From Sandaracinus sp. (lineage in GTDB: Bacteria; Myxococcota_A; Polyangia; Polyangiales; Houyiibacteriaceae): a stretch of DNA of 43,396 nt. The DNA lies in contig PABA01000219.1 in the NCBI GenBank assembly GCA_002699025.1, positions 1-43,396 of the forward strand, written 5' to 3'. Positions 23,984 to 32,664 of the stretch are shown here, piece after piece. The position numbers and the translations under genes are program-made. Position 1 is the first letter of the stretch; every line of letters begins with the position of its first letter. Under the pieces are notes generated by a model that was not told where the DNA came from, made no database searches, and saw only the letters and a list, made by a program, of their open reading frames with translations.

Positions 23984-25204
23984 TCAGCCGCCCTGGCTCT
24001 GGCTGCGCACCTCGAGCCCGTAGCTCTTCAGGATGCGCCGCGCGACCGAGTGCTTGTGCACCTCGTCGGGCCCATCGTAGATGCGCGCGCCGCGCTCGTG
24101 CCGCCAGATGTGGCTGAGCGGCGTGTCCTCGGTGATGCCCAGCGCGCCGTGCACCTGGATGGCCCGGTCGAGCACCTCCTGGAGCACGTTCGCCACGAAG
24201 AACTTGATGCAGCTGATCTCCGTGCGCGCCTCGTAGAGGCCCTTGGTGTCGATGGTCCAGGCGGCCTTCTGCACGTAGAGGCGCGCCGCGTCGATCTGCG
24301 CGCGGCTCTCGGCGATCCACTGCTGCACCATCTGCCGCGTCCCGAGCGGCTTGCCCGGCGCGATCTCCCGCTTCGCCGCCCGCTGGCACATGAGATCGAA
24401 GCCCCGCTCGCAGAGCCCGAGCCAGCGCATGCAGTGGTGGATGCGCCCGGGCCCGAGGCGCTGCTGCGCGATGAGGAAGCCCGCGCCCTCGGCGCCGAGC
24501 GTGTTCTCGACCGGCACGCGGCAGCCCTCGTAGACGATCTCCGAGTGGCTCATCCAGCCCTCGCCCTCGTCGCCCATGATCGGGATGCGCCGCGCGTGCA
24601 CGAAGCCCGGCGCGTCGGTCGGGACGATGATCATCGACGCGCGCCCGTGCACCGGGGCCTCGGCGTTCGTGACGGCCATGACGATGGCGAAGGCGGCGCC
24701 GTCGGCGGCGGTCGTGAACCACTTCTTGCCGTCGATGACCCACTCGTCACCGTCCCGCACGGCGGTCGTGTCCATCCAGGTCGGGTTCGAGCCGGCCTTG
24801 TCGGGCTCGGTCATGGAGAAGCAGCTGCGGATCTCGCCCCGGGCGAGCGGCTTCAGCCAGCGCTCCTTCTGCGCGTCCGTGCCGTGCTCGAGGAGGATCT
24901 CCATGTTCCCCGCGTCCGGCGCCGGGCAGCCGAAGACGTAGTGGCCGAGCATGCTCCGGCCGATCACCTCGCTCAGGTGCGCGTGGTCGAGGAAGGGCAG
25001 CTCCGCGCCGCCGTACTCCTTCGGCATCTGCGGCGCCCAGAGGCCGGCCTCCTTGCAGGCCTTCCGGGCGGCCTCGAGCTCATCGGTGGCGCCAAAGAAG
25101 CCCTTCTCGCCGACGATGGGCTCGAGCGGGTAGACGTGCTCCTCCATGAAGGCGGAGGCGCGGGCGAGGAGCTCCTGGAGCGAATCGGAGAGGGCGAAGT
25201 CCAT
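23984..25204 (-). CDS. acyl-CoA dehydrogenase (ACAD10/11-like)
   Basis: This 406-residue protein has the full ACAD architecture: N-terminal helical domain, middle beta domain with CFSMTEPDKAGSNPTWMDT and WVIDGKKWFTTAADGA (FAD/substrate loops), and C-terminal helical domain ending GITEDTPLSHIWRHERGARIYDGPDEVHKHSVARRIL. Family enzymes oxidise acyl-CoA at C2-C3 with FAD. The YDGPDEVHK ending and the neighbouring APH-type kinase resemble the human ACAD10/ACAD11 group. It is divergent from the kinase gene with an 82-bp gap. Residues such as the catalytic Glu cannot be assigned with certainty by eye. Confidence 0.93.
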   Translation of the reverse strand: MDFALSDSLQELLARASAFMEEHVYPLEPIVGEKGFFGATDELEAARKACKEAGLWAPQMPKEYGGAELPFLDHAHLSEVIGRSMLGHYVFGCPAPDAGNMEILLEHGTDAQKERWLKPLARGEIRSCFSMTEPDKAGSNPTWMDTTAVRDGDEWVIDGKKWFTTAADGAAFAIVMAVTNAEAPVHGRASMIIVPTDAPGFVHARRIPIMGDEGEGWMSHSEIVYEGCRVPVENTLGAEGAGFLIAQQRLGPGRIHHCMRWLGLCERGFDLMCQRAAKREIAPGKPLGTRQMVQQWIAESRAQIDAARLYVQKAAWTIDTKGLYEARTEISCIKFFVANVLQEVLDRAIQVHGALGITEDTPLSHIWRHERGARIYDGPDEVHKHSVARRILKSYGLEVRSQSQGG

Positions 25205-25286
25205 GCGGCGGGCAGCCTACCAGCCGCCGCCGGCGCGGCGTAGAGGCCGTGGCCGTCGGCCGCCCGAGCGCGTACCCTCGCGCGCC

Positions 25287-26348
25287 ATGAGCGCCCCCGA
25301 GCCTCCGCCCAGCACCCGCGAGGTGCGCGAGAACCATCGCTTCGACGAGGCGAAGCTCGAAGCCTGGTGGAAGGACGCCGTCGGCCCGACCGAGGGGCTG
25401 GTCGTGCGCCAGTTCGCGGGCGGCCAGTCCAACCCGACCTTCTGGATCGGCGACGGCGCGCGCGGCTACGTGCTCCGCAAGAAGCCGCCCGGGAAGCTCC
25501 TGCCGAAGGCGCACATGGTGGAGCGCGAGCACCGGGTGATGAAGGCGCTCGCCGAGACGGACGTGCCCGTGCCGGAGATGGTCGCCCTCTGCGAGGACGC
25601 GGAGGTGATCGGCACGCCCTTCTTCGTCATGGAGCAGCTCGAGGGGCGCATCTTCTGGAACGTGCAGCTCCCGAAGGTCGAGACGCCCGCCGAGCGCACC
25701 GCCCTCTACGAGGAGCTCGCGCGCGTGCTCGCGGCGATCCACCAGGTCGACGTGGAGGCCGTCGGGCTCGCCGACTTCGGGCGCCCGAGCGGCTACGTGG
25801 AGCGGCAGGTCGCGCGCTGGACCAAGCAGTACGCCGCCTCGAAGACCGACGAGGTGCGGACCATGGACGCGCTCATCGCGCACCTCGAGGCGAACGTGCC
25901 GGCGGACGACACGACCACGCTGACGCACGGCGACTACCGGCTCGACAACCTGGTCTTCCACCCGACGGAGCCGCGCTGCCTCGGCGTGCTCGACTGGGAG
26001 CTCTCGACGCTCGGCCACCCCTTCGCCGACCTCGCCTACACCTGCATGCTCTACCACGTGGCCCTGCCGAACGTCGGCGGCCTGCTCGGCGTCGACTTCG
26101 CGGCGACGGGCATCCCGACCGAGGCCGCCTTCATCGACCGCTACGTCGCCCACGGCGGGCCGCGGCCGAGCGAGGGCGACTGGGCCTACTTCAAGGCCTT
26201 CGGGCTCTTCCGCCTCGCGGCCATCGCGCAGGGCGTCTACGCGCGCTCGCTCCAGGGGAACGCCTCGAACGCGAACGCGGGCATGTTCGGCGCGGCCGTC
26301 GGGCACCTCTCGAAGATCGGCTGCCAGCTCCTGGAGCTCGAGGCGTGA
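25287..26348 (+). CDS. phosphotransferase (APH/choline-kinase-like), ACAD10/11 N-domain type
   Basis: This 353-residue protein has an aminoglycoside-phosphotransferase fold: FAGGQSNPTFWI, YVLRKKPPGKLLPKAHMVEREHRVMKAL, VMEQLEGRIFW, the catalytic loop LTHGDYRLDNLVF (D216) and VLDWELSTLGHPFADLAY. This variant with RKKPPGKLLPxAH is the one fused to acyl-CoA dehydrogenase in ACAD10 and ACAD11, not an antibiotic-resistance enzyme. The substrate is probably a hydroxyacyl-CoA or a small hydroxy compound. ATG 25287 has no strong ribosome site. Its stop overlaps the thioesterase start by 4 bp (GTGA). Confidence 0.92.
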   Translation: MSAPEPPPSTREVRENHRFDEAKLEAWWKDAVGPTEGLVVRQFAGGQSNPTFWIGDGARGYVLRKKPPGKLLPKAHMVEREHRVMKALAETDVPVPEMVALCEDAEVIGTPFFVMEQLEGRIFWNVQLPKVETPAERTALYEELARVLAAIHQVDVEAVGLADFGRPSGYVERQVARWTKQYAASKTDEVRTMDALIAHLEANVPADDTTTLTHGDYRLDNLVFHPTEPRCLGVLDWELSTLGHPFADLAYTCMLYHVALPNVGGLLGVDFAATGIPTEAAFIDRYVAHGGPRPSEGDWAYFKAFGLFRLAAIAQGVYARSLQGNASNANAGMFGAAVGHLSKIGCQLLELEA

Positions 26349-26863
26349 GCGACGCGACGAAGACGGGCGGCGACGACGCGGGCGAGTGGCTCGATGGCGG
26401 CGTCTTCGGGGAGCCCCAGCCCTGCTTCGGCTGCGGGCCCTCGCACCCCATCGGCTTCCAGCTGAAGTTCCGGGTGGAGGGCGACGCGACCGTGACGCGC
26501 TTCACGCCGGGCGAGCAGTACCAGGGGCCGCCGGGGATCCTCCACGGCGGCCTGGCGATGACGCTGGGCGACGAGATCGCGAGCTGGACGCTGATCACGC
26601 AGCTGCGGAAGTTCGGCTTCACCGGGCGCTTCGAGGGGTCGCTCCACCAGGCGCTCCGCGTCGGGGAGGAGATCGAGGGGCGTGGCGTGCTCGGCTCGGA
26701 TCGGCGGCGGATCGTGGACGTGGACGTGGAGCTGCGGCAGCGGGGCGAGAAGTGCTTCAGCGGGCGCTACCGCTTCGTGGTGCTCGACGAGAAGGGGGCC
26801 GAGCGGCTCCTCGGTCAGCCCCTCCCCGAGGGCTGGAAGCGCTACGCTCGCGGCGAGCGGTGA
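26345..26863 (+). CDS. PaaI-type hotdog thioesterase
   Basis: This 172-residue protein carries the hotdog core of the PaaI/YigI-like thioesterases: CFGCGPSHPIGFQLKF at the start (a Cys-rich 'CFVCG' variant), PPGILHGGLAMTLGDEIASW with the HGG motif, and C-terminal strands VDVDVELRQRGEKCFSGRYRFVV. It likely hydrolyses acyl-CoA esters or acts on acyl intermediates in the cytoplasm. GTG 26345 overlaps the stop of the kinase gene, giving translational coupling, so it belongs to the same pathway. Confidence 0.92.
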   Translation: MSDATKTGGDDAGEWLDGGVFGEPQPCFGCGPSHPIGFQLKFRVEGDATVTRFTPGEQYQGPPGILHGGLAMTLGDEIASWTLITQLRKFGFTGRFEGSLHQALRVGEEIEGRGVLGSDRRRIVDVDVELRQRGEKCFSGRYRFVVLDEKGAERLLGQPLPEGWKRYARGER

Positions 26864-26882
26864 GGTGATCGCGCCTCACGTT
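26860..26882 (+). terminator. weak hairpin at thioesterase stop codon
   Basis: GTGAGG and CCTCAC pair around an 8-nt loop, followed by GTTTCG. The stem is short, and the left arm includes the stop codon. Confidence 0.35.
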
Positions 26883-26962
26883 TCGAGCGTCGTTCGCGGG
26901 CTGTCGGGGCTTCCCCGCACGCGCCTTGCTCCGATCCGATCGCGGGTCAGGGTCGGCGCGTC

Positions 26963-27262
26963 ATGGGACGCATCCTGAGCCACGAGGTCGCCACGCTCCC
27001 GCTCGAGACCGACCTGCACACCTGGCGGGTCTGGCTCGACGCGGGCCCCATCGTGCGCGTCGCGCGCTACCGCTTCGGGCGGCGCTGGGACCGGGTCTGG
27101 CACCCGGCGGGCGCGTTCCGCGCCGAGGACGTCGCGCGCGCCGTGGCCCTGGTCGAGGAGAAGGAGCGCGGCCTGCTCTGGGAGACCCCGAACCGGACCT
27201 CCGCGCTGGAGCCCGCGACGCCGCCCCCGCTGCCTCGCCGCCCCGCCCGCGCGGTCGCCTGA
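26963..27262 (+). CDS. small protein of unknown function
   Basis: This 99-residue protein reads MGRILSHEVATLPLETDLHT, then WRVWLDAGPIVRVARYRFGRR, WDRVWHPAGAF and an Ala/Val/Glu helix, ending in a Pro/Arg-rich tail. There is no signal peptide or membrane segment. The amphipathic, aromatic-containing body argues for a real gene. Family not recognised. It has a 99-bp gap from the thioesterase and a 99-bp gap to the convergent gene downstream. Confidence 0.55.
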   Translation: MGRILSHEVATLPLETDLHTWRVWLDAGPIVRVARYRFGRRWDRVWHPAGAFRAEDVARAVALVEEKERGLLWETPNRTSALEPATPPPLPRRPARAVA

Positions 27263-27361
27263 CGAAGCGGGTTCGGAGCGAGCGTGGACCGCCCCCGCTC
27301 GGCGTCAGCCCGGCCAGCGAACGGCGAACGCGGAGAGCGTTCCCGAGCGCAGGGAGAGCTC

Positions 27362-28003
27362 CTATCTGTAGGGGTGCCCGCCGACGCCCAGGGCGGCCGC
27401 GCGCACCAGGTCGCCGGGGATGCGGCGCCGCACGAGGTCCGCGAGGCCCATGTGGGCCGCGGCGTAGGCTTCGTCGTAGCGCTCGCTCGCCTCGAGCATG
27501 TCGTCGAAGCGGCCCCAGCGCTGGGCCTCCTCCACCTTCTGCCGCGCTTCGCGCACGGGGCGCTGCGCGTCGACGATGGCGAAGCAGAGCGCCTCCGCCG
27601 CGACGCAGAAGCGCTCGAGCGCGTCCTCGGCGACGAGCGCCTTCGCGGCGGCTTCGCCCTCCGCCAGCGGACCGGGAGCCACGCCGCTCCGCTGCAGCGC
27701 GGGCTGGGCGCCCCACTCGCGCGGGTCGGCCGAGTGCGCGGCCAGGTCCGGCTCGCCGGCGGCCGCCACGAGGTCCGCGGTGGCGCGCGCGACCAGCGCC
27801 GTCTCCACGCCGAAGCGGGCCGCCATCTCGAGGCTCCAGGCGCCGCGCGGGCAGCGGCTCCAGGCCGTGATGACGTCGGCGCCGAAGGGCTCGGTGAAGC
27901 GCACCAGCTCGCGGGTGGCGCCTCGGCGCGCGAGCTCCGCGGCGACCCGCCCGCGGCGGCCGCTCCATCCGAGCACGGCCTTCACGCGGAAGAAGAATCC
28001 CAC
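27362..28003 (-). CDS. hypothetical protein, helical
   Basis: This 213-residue protein starts at GTG 28003 (MGFFFRVKAVLGWSGRRGRV). It is mostly helical with DLAAHSADPREW, EAEALCFAIVDAQRPVREAR and LGVGGHPYR at the end. There is no signal peptide or clear domain. The frame upstream of 28003 stays open to 28165, but composition and the missing start favour 28003. It is divergent from the Dabb gene over a 260-bp gap that contains a 12-bp duplication (ACGATCGGACCC at 28189-28212) and no other evident gene. Confidence 0.7.
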   Translation of the reverse strand: MGFFFRVKAVLGWSGRRGRVAAELARRGATRELVRFTEPFGADVITAWSRCPRGAWSLEMAARFGVETALVARATADLVAAAGEPDLAAHSADPREWGAQPALQRSGVAPGPLAEGEAAAKALVAEDALERFCVAAEALCFAIVDAQRPVREARQKVEEAQRWGRFDDMLEASERYDEAYAAAHMGLADLVRRRIPGDLVRAAALGVGGHPYR

Positions 28004-28263
28004 GGCCCGGAGGGTAGGACGACTCGCGCGCCTCGCCCACCTGCGGACCGGCCGGCACTCCCAGCTCGGGTACGCCACCCGTCGACGCGCCTCGCCCGAT
28101 CCTCCGGCCCGCAGCGGACTCTCGCTTCGCCGAAGCACGGCCTGGATTCCTCGCTCCGCGAGCATCCACGGCGAACCCGAAACCGTGCACGATCGGACCC
28201 ACGATCGGACCCTGCACGATCATCATGCCGCGGGGTGACTCATCTGCACTAGGCTCGCCCCCG

Positions 28264-28566
28264 ATGATCGACCGCATCGTGCTCTACAAGCTGACGGACG
28301 AGTACTGCACCGACGCGGCGCGCGCCGAGATCGCCGCGCACGCGCGCGAGGTCTTCGCGGCGCTGCCCCAGGTCCGCGACGCGCGCGTGGGCCTCCCGGC
28401 CGACGCCGAGGCGAAGCGCTCCTGGGACCTCTCGCTGGTGCTCCGCTTCGACGATCTGGCTGCCATCGAGGCGTACCTGCCGCACCCGGACCACCAGGCC
28501 TTCGTCCGGTACATGGAGGCGCGGACCGTCGTGAAGAAGGCCTGGAGCTTCGAGGCGGCCGGCTGA
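28264..28566 (+). CDS. Dabb-family (stress-responsive A/B barrel) protein
   Basis: This 100-residue protein matches the Dabb domain: MIDRIVLYKLTDEYC, then a helix of 20 residues, RVGLPADAEAKRSWDLSLVLRFDDLAAIEAYLPHPDHQAF and a final strand. Proteins of this alpha+beta barrel fold dimerise and often bind or cyclise small hydrophobic molecules. The substrate is unknown. Start ATG 28264 gives the conserved N-terminal strand; upstream in-frame ATG 28225 would add untypical residues. Confidence 0.88.
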   Translation: MIDRIVLYKLTDEYCTDAARAEIAAHAREVFAALPQVRDARVGLPADAEAKRSWDLSLVLRFDDLAAIEAYLPHPDHQAFVRYMEARTVVKKAWSFEAAG

Positions 28567-28625
28567 GAGGGCGGGCGGACGAATCCACCCTGGAAAGAAC
28601 GCGAATCCTGGTTACGCTAGGGCCC

Positions 28626-29657
28626 GTGCCGTTGCCGACCGCGGAGGAGCTCGAAGAGGCCGTGAGCCTCCTGGCGGCGGGCGAGTACCCCGAGATCGCG
28701 CGCTCCCTCGGTCGCCGCCCCAGCCGCCGCGACTTCCAGCGCCAGTTCCGCGTGCGGCGTTTCGCCGGGCCCTCCGCCCACGCCGAGACCCTCGATGGCC
28801 TGCGCATCGTCCACCTCACGGACATGCACGTCGGCCGGGTGACGCCCGTCGAGGCGCAGCTCGAGGCCGTGCGGATCACCAACGCCGCGGAGCCCGACGC
28901 GGTCGTCATCACCGGCGACTTCGTCTGCCACAGCCACGCCTTCCTCGACGAGCTCACCTTCGTCGTCTCCGCCATCGACGCGCCGGTCTTCGCCGTGCTC
29001 GGGAACCACGACTACTGGTCCGGCGACGCCGAGGTGCGCTGGGCGCTCCGGCGGGCGGACGCGGAGATCCTCGACAACGTCTGGACCACGATCACGCTGC
29101 GGCATCAGGAGCTGCAGGTGGTGGGCCTCGACGACGCCTACACCGGGCACGCGCGCTGGCGCGAGGCGACCAAGGGGCTCCGGCGCGACAAGACCTCGCT
29201 CGGCCTCTCGCACATCGCCGAGGAGGCCGACGCGCTCTGGAGCCGCGGCGTCCCGCTCGTGCTCAGCGGCCACACGCACGCCGGCCAGGTGACCGTGGCG
29301 AAGATCCACGAGCTCGCCGTCGGGCGCCTCGCCGGCCACAAGTACGTGCACGGGCTCTACGGGCGGCGCGCGCCCGACGGGGACGACGAGCCGCAGGGCG
29401 CCGTCTACGTCGGCGCGGGCGTGGGGGCCGCCGTGATGCCGCTCCGCATCGGCGAGCGCTCGCGCCGCGAGGTGACCATCTTCGAGCTCGGCCACGCGCC
29501 CGGCGCCTTCGAGGAGCCGCACGACGAGCAGGAGCCCGCGCCCGGCCGCAAGCCGTCCGAGAAGACGAAGCTCAAGCGCATCCAGCAGGTGGAGAAGAAG
29601 CGCCTCAAGCGCCAGCGCAAGCGCCGGAAGAACGGGAGCCACGACCCCCGAGAGTGA
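28626..29657 (+). CDS. metallophosphoesterase (YkuE-like)
   Basis: This 343-residue protein carries the binuclear metal site of calcineurin-like phosphoesterases: HLTDMHVG (D66, H68), ITGDF (D98), LGNHDY (N127, H128) and SGHTHAGQ (H216, H218). It resembles YkuE/UDP-2,3-diacylglucosamine-hydrolase-type proteins but has no N-terminal membrane anchor. The C-terminal 50 residues are a Lys/Arg-rich tail (RIQQVEKKRLKRQRKRRKNG) that might bind nucleic acid or acidic lipids. The substrate is uncertain: a phosphodiester in the cell envelope or a nucleotide. Start GTG 28626 was chosen by the family N-terminus. Confidence 0.9.
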   Translation: MPLPTAEELEEAVSLLAAGEYPEIARSLGRRPSRRDFQRQFRVRRFAGPSAHAETLDGLRIVHLTDMHVGRVTPVEAQLEAVRITNAAEPDAVVITGDFVCHSHAFLDELTFVVSAIDAPVFAVLGNHDYWSGDAEVRWALRRADAEILDNVWTTITLRHQELQVVGLDDAYTGHARWREATKGLRRDKTSLGLSHIAEEADALWSRGVPLVLSGHTHAGQVTVAKIHELAVGRLAGHKYVHGLYGRRAPDGDDEPQGAVYVGAGVGAAVMPLRIGERSRREVTIFELGHAPGAFEEPHDEQEPAPGRKPSEKTKLKRIQQVEKKRLKRQRKRRKNGSHDPRE

Positions 29658-29677
29658 GCGGGGCGAGCGGAAGATGC

Positions 29678-30622
29678 TCAGCCGTGTGCGAGGAGCTGCT
29701 CGGCCTGGAGGGCGGCCATGCAGCCCGTGCCCGCCGCCGTGATCGCCTGGCGCCAGCGCTTGTCCTGCACGTCGCCGCAGGCGAAGACGCCCTTCACGCT
29801 GGTCTCGGTCGTGCCCGGCTTGGTCACCACGTAGCCGTCCTCGTCGGTCTCGAGCTGCCCGTTCAGGAACTCCGTGTTCGGGATGTGCCCGATCGCGAAG
29901 AAGAGGCCGGCGACCTCGAGCTCCTTCGTCGAGTCGTCCTTCGTGCTCTTCACGACGATCGACCCGAGCAGGTCGTCGCCCTTCGCCTCGACCAGCTCGT
30001 GCGACCAGACGACCTCGATCTTCGGGTTCTCGAGGGCCCGGTGCTGCATGATCTTCGACGCCCGGAACTCGTCCCGGCGGTGCACGAGGTAGACCTTCGC
30101 GCCGTACTTCGTGAGGAACATCGCCTCTTCCATGGCCGAGTCGCCGCCGCCGATCACGGCCAGGGGCTTGTCGCGGAAGATCGGCAGCGCGCCATCGCAG
30201 ACCGCGCATGCGCTGATGCCGCGCATCCAGAGCTCGCCGTCGTTCGTGCCGGGCACGTAGAGCCGCTTGGCCGTCGCGCCGGTGGCGATGATCAGCGTCT
30301 CGGCCTCACCGCTCGAGCCGTCCGCCTCGAACTTGAACGGGCGCGAGGAGAGGTCCACGGAGTTCACGGTCTCCGTGATGATCTTCGTGCCGAAGCGCTC
30401 GCTCTGCTTGCGCATGCGGTCCATCAGGTCCGGGCCCATCACGCCCTCGGGGAAGCCCGGGAAGTTCTCCACGTCCGTCGTGGTCGTGAGCTGCCCGCCC
30501 GCGGCGACGCCGGCGGCCATGAAGCCCTCGTAGAGGACCGGCTCGAGCTCGGCGCGAGCGGCGTAGATGGCGGCGGTGTGGGCGGCGGGGCCCGATCCGA
30601 TGATGACGACCTTATGAGCCAT
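29678..30622 (-). CDS. trxB: thioredoxin reductase
   Basis: This 314-residue protein is a classic low-molecular-weight TrxR: FAD site [16 protein letters not shown] (9-24), [19 protein letters not shown], redox CAVC (C139/C142) within [20 protein letters not shown] site [13 protein letters not shown] (158-170) and C-terminal [21 protein letters not shown]. It reduces thioredoxin with NADPH in the cytoplasm. GGAGA lies 5 nt before ATG 30622. It is 74 bp downstream of the LhgO-type gene on the same strand; the gap contains a GC-rich inverted repeat but no clear promoter. Convergent with the phosphoesterase gene (20-bp gap). Confidence 0.97.
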   Translation of the reverse strand: MAHKVVIIGSGPAAHTAAIYAARAELEPVLYEGFMAAGVAAGGQLTTTTDVENFPGFPEGVMGPDLMDRMRKQSERFGTKIITETVNSVDLSSRPFKFEADGSSGEAETLIIATGATAKRLYVPGTNDGELWMRGISACAVCDGALPIFRDKPLAVIGGGDSAMEEAMFLTKYGAKVYLVHRRDEFRASKIMQHRALENPKIEVVWSHELVEAKGDDLLGSIVVKSTKDDSTKELEVAGLFFAIGHIPNTEFLNGQLETDEDGYVVTKPGTTETSVKGVFACGDVQDKRWRQAITAAGTGCMAALQAEQLLAHG

Positions 30623-30696
30623 GTTGTCTCCGAAAAGCAGCGCGAAGGGGCGCCGGCCCGCGGCGGGCGCCCGTGAACGTGGTCGGGGGTATCGCG

Positions 30697-31815
30697 TCAA
30701 TCGTGACGCGTTGCAAGACGCCGGACCCGCTCGGCCAGCGCGAGCGCGGCCGTGAGCCCCGGGCTCTCGATGCCGAGCAGGTGGACGAGCCCTTCGGGCG
30801 CCTCCTCGAGGACGAAGTCGGCGAAGGCCCCGTCGGCGCGACGCTTGGGGCGGATGCCGCGGTAGCCGGGCTCGAGGTGCGCCGGCTCGAGGCCGGGCAG
30901 GTAGCGCGAGACGGAGGCGGCGAAGGCCTCGCGGCGCGCCTCGTCCACGGCGTAGGCGCGGGACCCGTCGAGCGAGCCCTCGAGGGGCGCCGCGTCGGGC
31001 CCGGCCAGGAGCTGGCCGCCGAGGTCGGTCGTGAGGTGGATGCCGAGGCCGCCGCGCGCCGGCATGGGGTAGACGAGCGCCGCCTCGGGGCGGGGCGCGC
31101 CCGGGCCGAGCGCGAAGTAGTCGCCCTTCCACGGGTGGAGGCGCCAGCCCCGCGCGTCGACGTCCAGGCCGGCTCGCTCGGCCACCCGATCGGCCCGGAG
31201 CCCGGCCGCGTTCACGACCAGCTCGGCGCGCGCGCCCTGCCCATCCGCCGTGCGCACGGTCCAGCCGCGCGCGCCGCGCTCGAGGGCCTCGACCTCCGCC
31301 CCGAAGAGGAAGAGCGCCCCGTGCGCCCGCGCCTCCGCCTTCAGCGCGTCCATCAGGCCGTGGGCGTCGACCACGCCCGTCTCCGCCGAGTGCAGCGCCC
31401 CCACGCCCCGAAGCGCCGGCTCGCGCCGCGCGAGCTCGGCCGCGCTCCAGCGCGACAGCCCCTCGACGCCGTTCTCGAGCGCGTTCGCGTGCAGGGCGTC
31501 GAGCGCCGCCTCTTCCTCCGCGTCCGTTGCGACGATCAGCTTGCCGGTCTTCCGGTGCGGCACGCCGCGCTCCGCGCAGTAGGCGTAGAGCGCCCGCCGC
31601 CCCTCCACACAGGACGCCGCCTTCAGCGAGCCGGGCGGGTAGTAGAGGCCGCCATGGACGACGCCGCTGTTCCGGCTCGAGGTCTCCTGCCCCGGCGCCG
31701 TGTGCCGCTCGAGCACGAGCACCTCGCGCCCGGCCCGGGCGAGCGCGGCGGCGCAGGCCAGGCCCACGACGCCCGCGCCGATGACCACGACCACGACCTC
31801 GGGGCTCTCGTCCAT
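30697..31815 (-). CDS. lhgO: FAD-dependent oxidoreductase, L-2-hydroxyglutarate dehydrogenase (LhgO) family
   Basis: This 372-residue protein has an N-terminal FAD dinucleotide fold ([21 protein letters not shown], then [29 protein letters not shown]). The latter is the DAO-superfamily signature of LhgO/L2HGDH. Middle segments [16 protein letters not shown] and [13 protein letters not shown], and the late PWKGDYFAL and [17 protein letters not shown], also match. It oxidises L-2-hydroxyglutarate to 2-oxoglutarate and passes electrons to quinone or another acceptor. The family also includes glycerol-3-phosphate dehydrogenase-like and D-amino-acid oxidase-like members, so the exact substrate is not certain. 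Divergent from the SDR gene (51-bp gap). Confidence 0.85.
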   Translation of the reverse strand: MDESPEVVVVVIGAGVVGLACAAALARAGREVLVLERHTAPGQETSSRNSGVVHGGLYYPPGSLKAASCVEGRRALYAYCAERGVPHRKTGKLIVATDAEEEAALDALHANALENGVEGLSRWSAAELARREPALRGVGALHSAETGVVDAHGLMDALKAEARAHGALFLFGAEVEALERGARGWTVRTADGQGARAELVVNAAGLRADRVAERAGLDVDARGWRLHPWKGDYFALGPGAPRPEAALVYPMPARGGLGIHLTTDLGGQLLAGPDAAPLEGSLDGSRAYAVDEARREAFAASVSRYLPGLEPAHLEPGYRGIRPKRRADGAFADFVLEEAPEGLVHLLGIESPGLTAALALAERVRRLATRHD

Positions 31816-31866
31816 GTGATAGAAACCGCCTTCCGGGGCGCGACGGGCGCCTCGAGAGGAGGGCGG

Positions 31867-32664
31867 ATGTCGGTATTTCGCGAAGACGTGCTCGAGGGCA
31901 AGGTCGCGTTCGTCACGGGCGGTGGCAGCGGCATCTGCAAGGGCATCACGAAGGCGCTGATGGCGCACGGCGCGAAGGCCGTGATCACGAGCCGCAAGCA
32001 GGAGCGCCTCGACGCGGCCGCGAAGGAGCTCGCGGAGGCGACCGAGAGCGAGTGCCTCGGCGTGGCCTGCGACGTGCGTCAGCCCGAGACCGTGGAGGCG
32101 GCCCTCGACCGCGCCCTCGAGCGCTTCGGGGGCGTCGACGTCGTCGTGAACGGCGCCGCCGGAAACTTCCTCGCGCCGGCCGCGCAGCTCTCCTACAACG
32201 CCTTCCGCACGGTCCTCGAGATCGACTCGATCGGCACGTACACGGTCTGCCGCGCCGCCTTCGACAAGCACCTCAAGGCGAACGGCGGCACCATCCTCAA
32301 CATCTCGGCGACCCTCCACTACGGGGCGACGCCGCTCCAGACCCACGCGGCGGCGGCGAAGGCGGCCGTGGACGCGGTCACGCGCTCGCTCGCCGTGGAG
32401 TGGGGGCGGCTCGGCATCCGCGTGAACGGCATCGCGCCGGGCCCCATCGACGGCACGGAGGGCATCTCGCGGCTCGCGCCCGGCAAGGCCCGCGACGCGA
32501 TGATCGCGGCGATCCCCATCGGGCGCATGGGCGAGATCGAGGAGATCGCGAACGTGGCGCTCTTCCTCTGCACGGACGCGGCGTCGCTGATTCACGGGGA
32601 GACCATCGTGGCGGACGGCGGGCACTGGCTCGGCGGGCCGGCCATGCAGCTGCTCGGCGGATGA
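31867..32664 (+). CDS. SDR-family 2,4-dienoyl-CoA reductase (DECR2-like)
   Basis: This 265-residue protein has the NADPH-binding start [15 protein letters not shown] (residues 14-28) and the later [51 protein letters not shown] and [19 protein letters not shown]. The last two are near-diagnostic for peroxisomal-type DECR2 and its bacterial relatives. These reduce 2,4-dienoyl-CoA with NADPH in unsaturated fatty-acid breakdown. The usual SDR Tyr of YxxxK is replaced, as in DECR2 (AAAAK). C24 stands where most SDRs have Gly. AGGAGG precedes the ATG. First gene of a three-gene unit; the stop overlaps the next start (ATGA). Confidence 0.92.
   Translation: MSVFREDVLEGKVAFVTGGGSGICKGITKALMAHGAKAVITSRKQERLDAAAKELAEATESECLGVACDVRQPETVEAALDRALERFGGVDVVVNGAAGNFLAPAAQLSYNAFRTVLEIDSIGTYTVCRAAFDKHLKANGGTILNISATLHYGATPLQTHAAAAKAAVDAVTRSLAVEWGRLGIRVNGIAPGPIDGTEGISRLAPGKARDAMIAAIPIGRMGEIEEIANVALFLCTDAASLIHGETIVADGGHWLGGPAMQLLGG

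Noticed and set aside
25287-26348. aminoglycoside-resistance phosphotransferase
   Set aside because: The RKKPPGKLLPxAH-type sequence and the adjacent acyl-CoA dehydrogenase and thioesterase point to the ACAD10/11 metabolic group.
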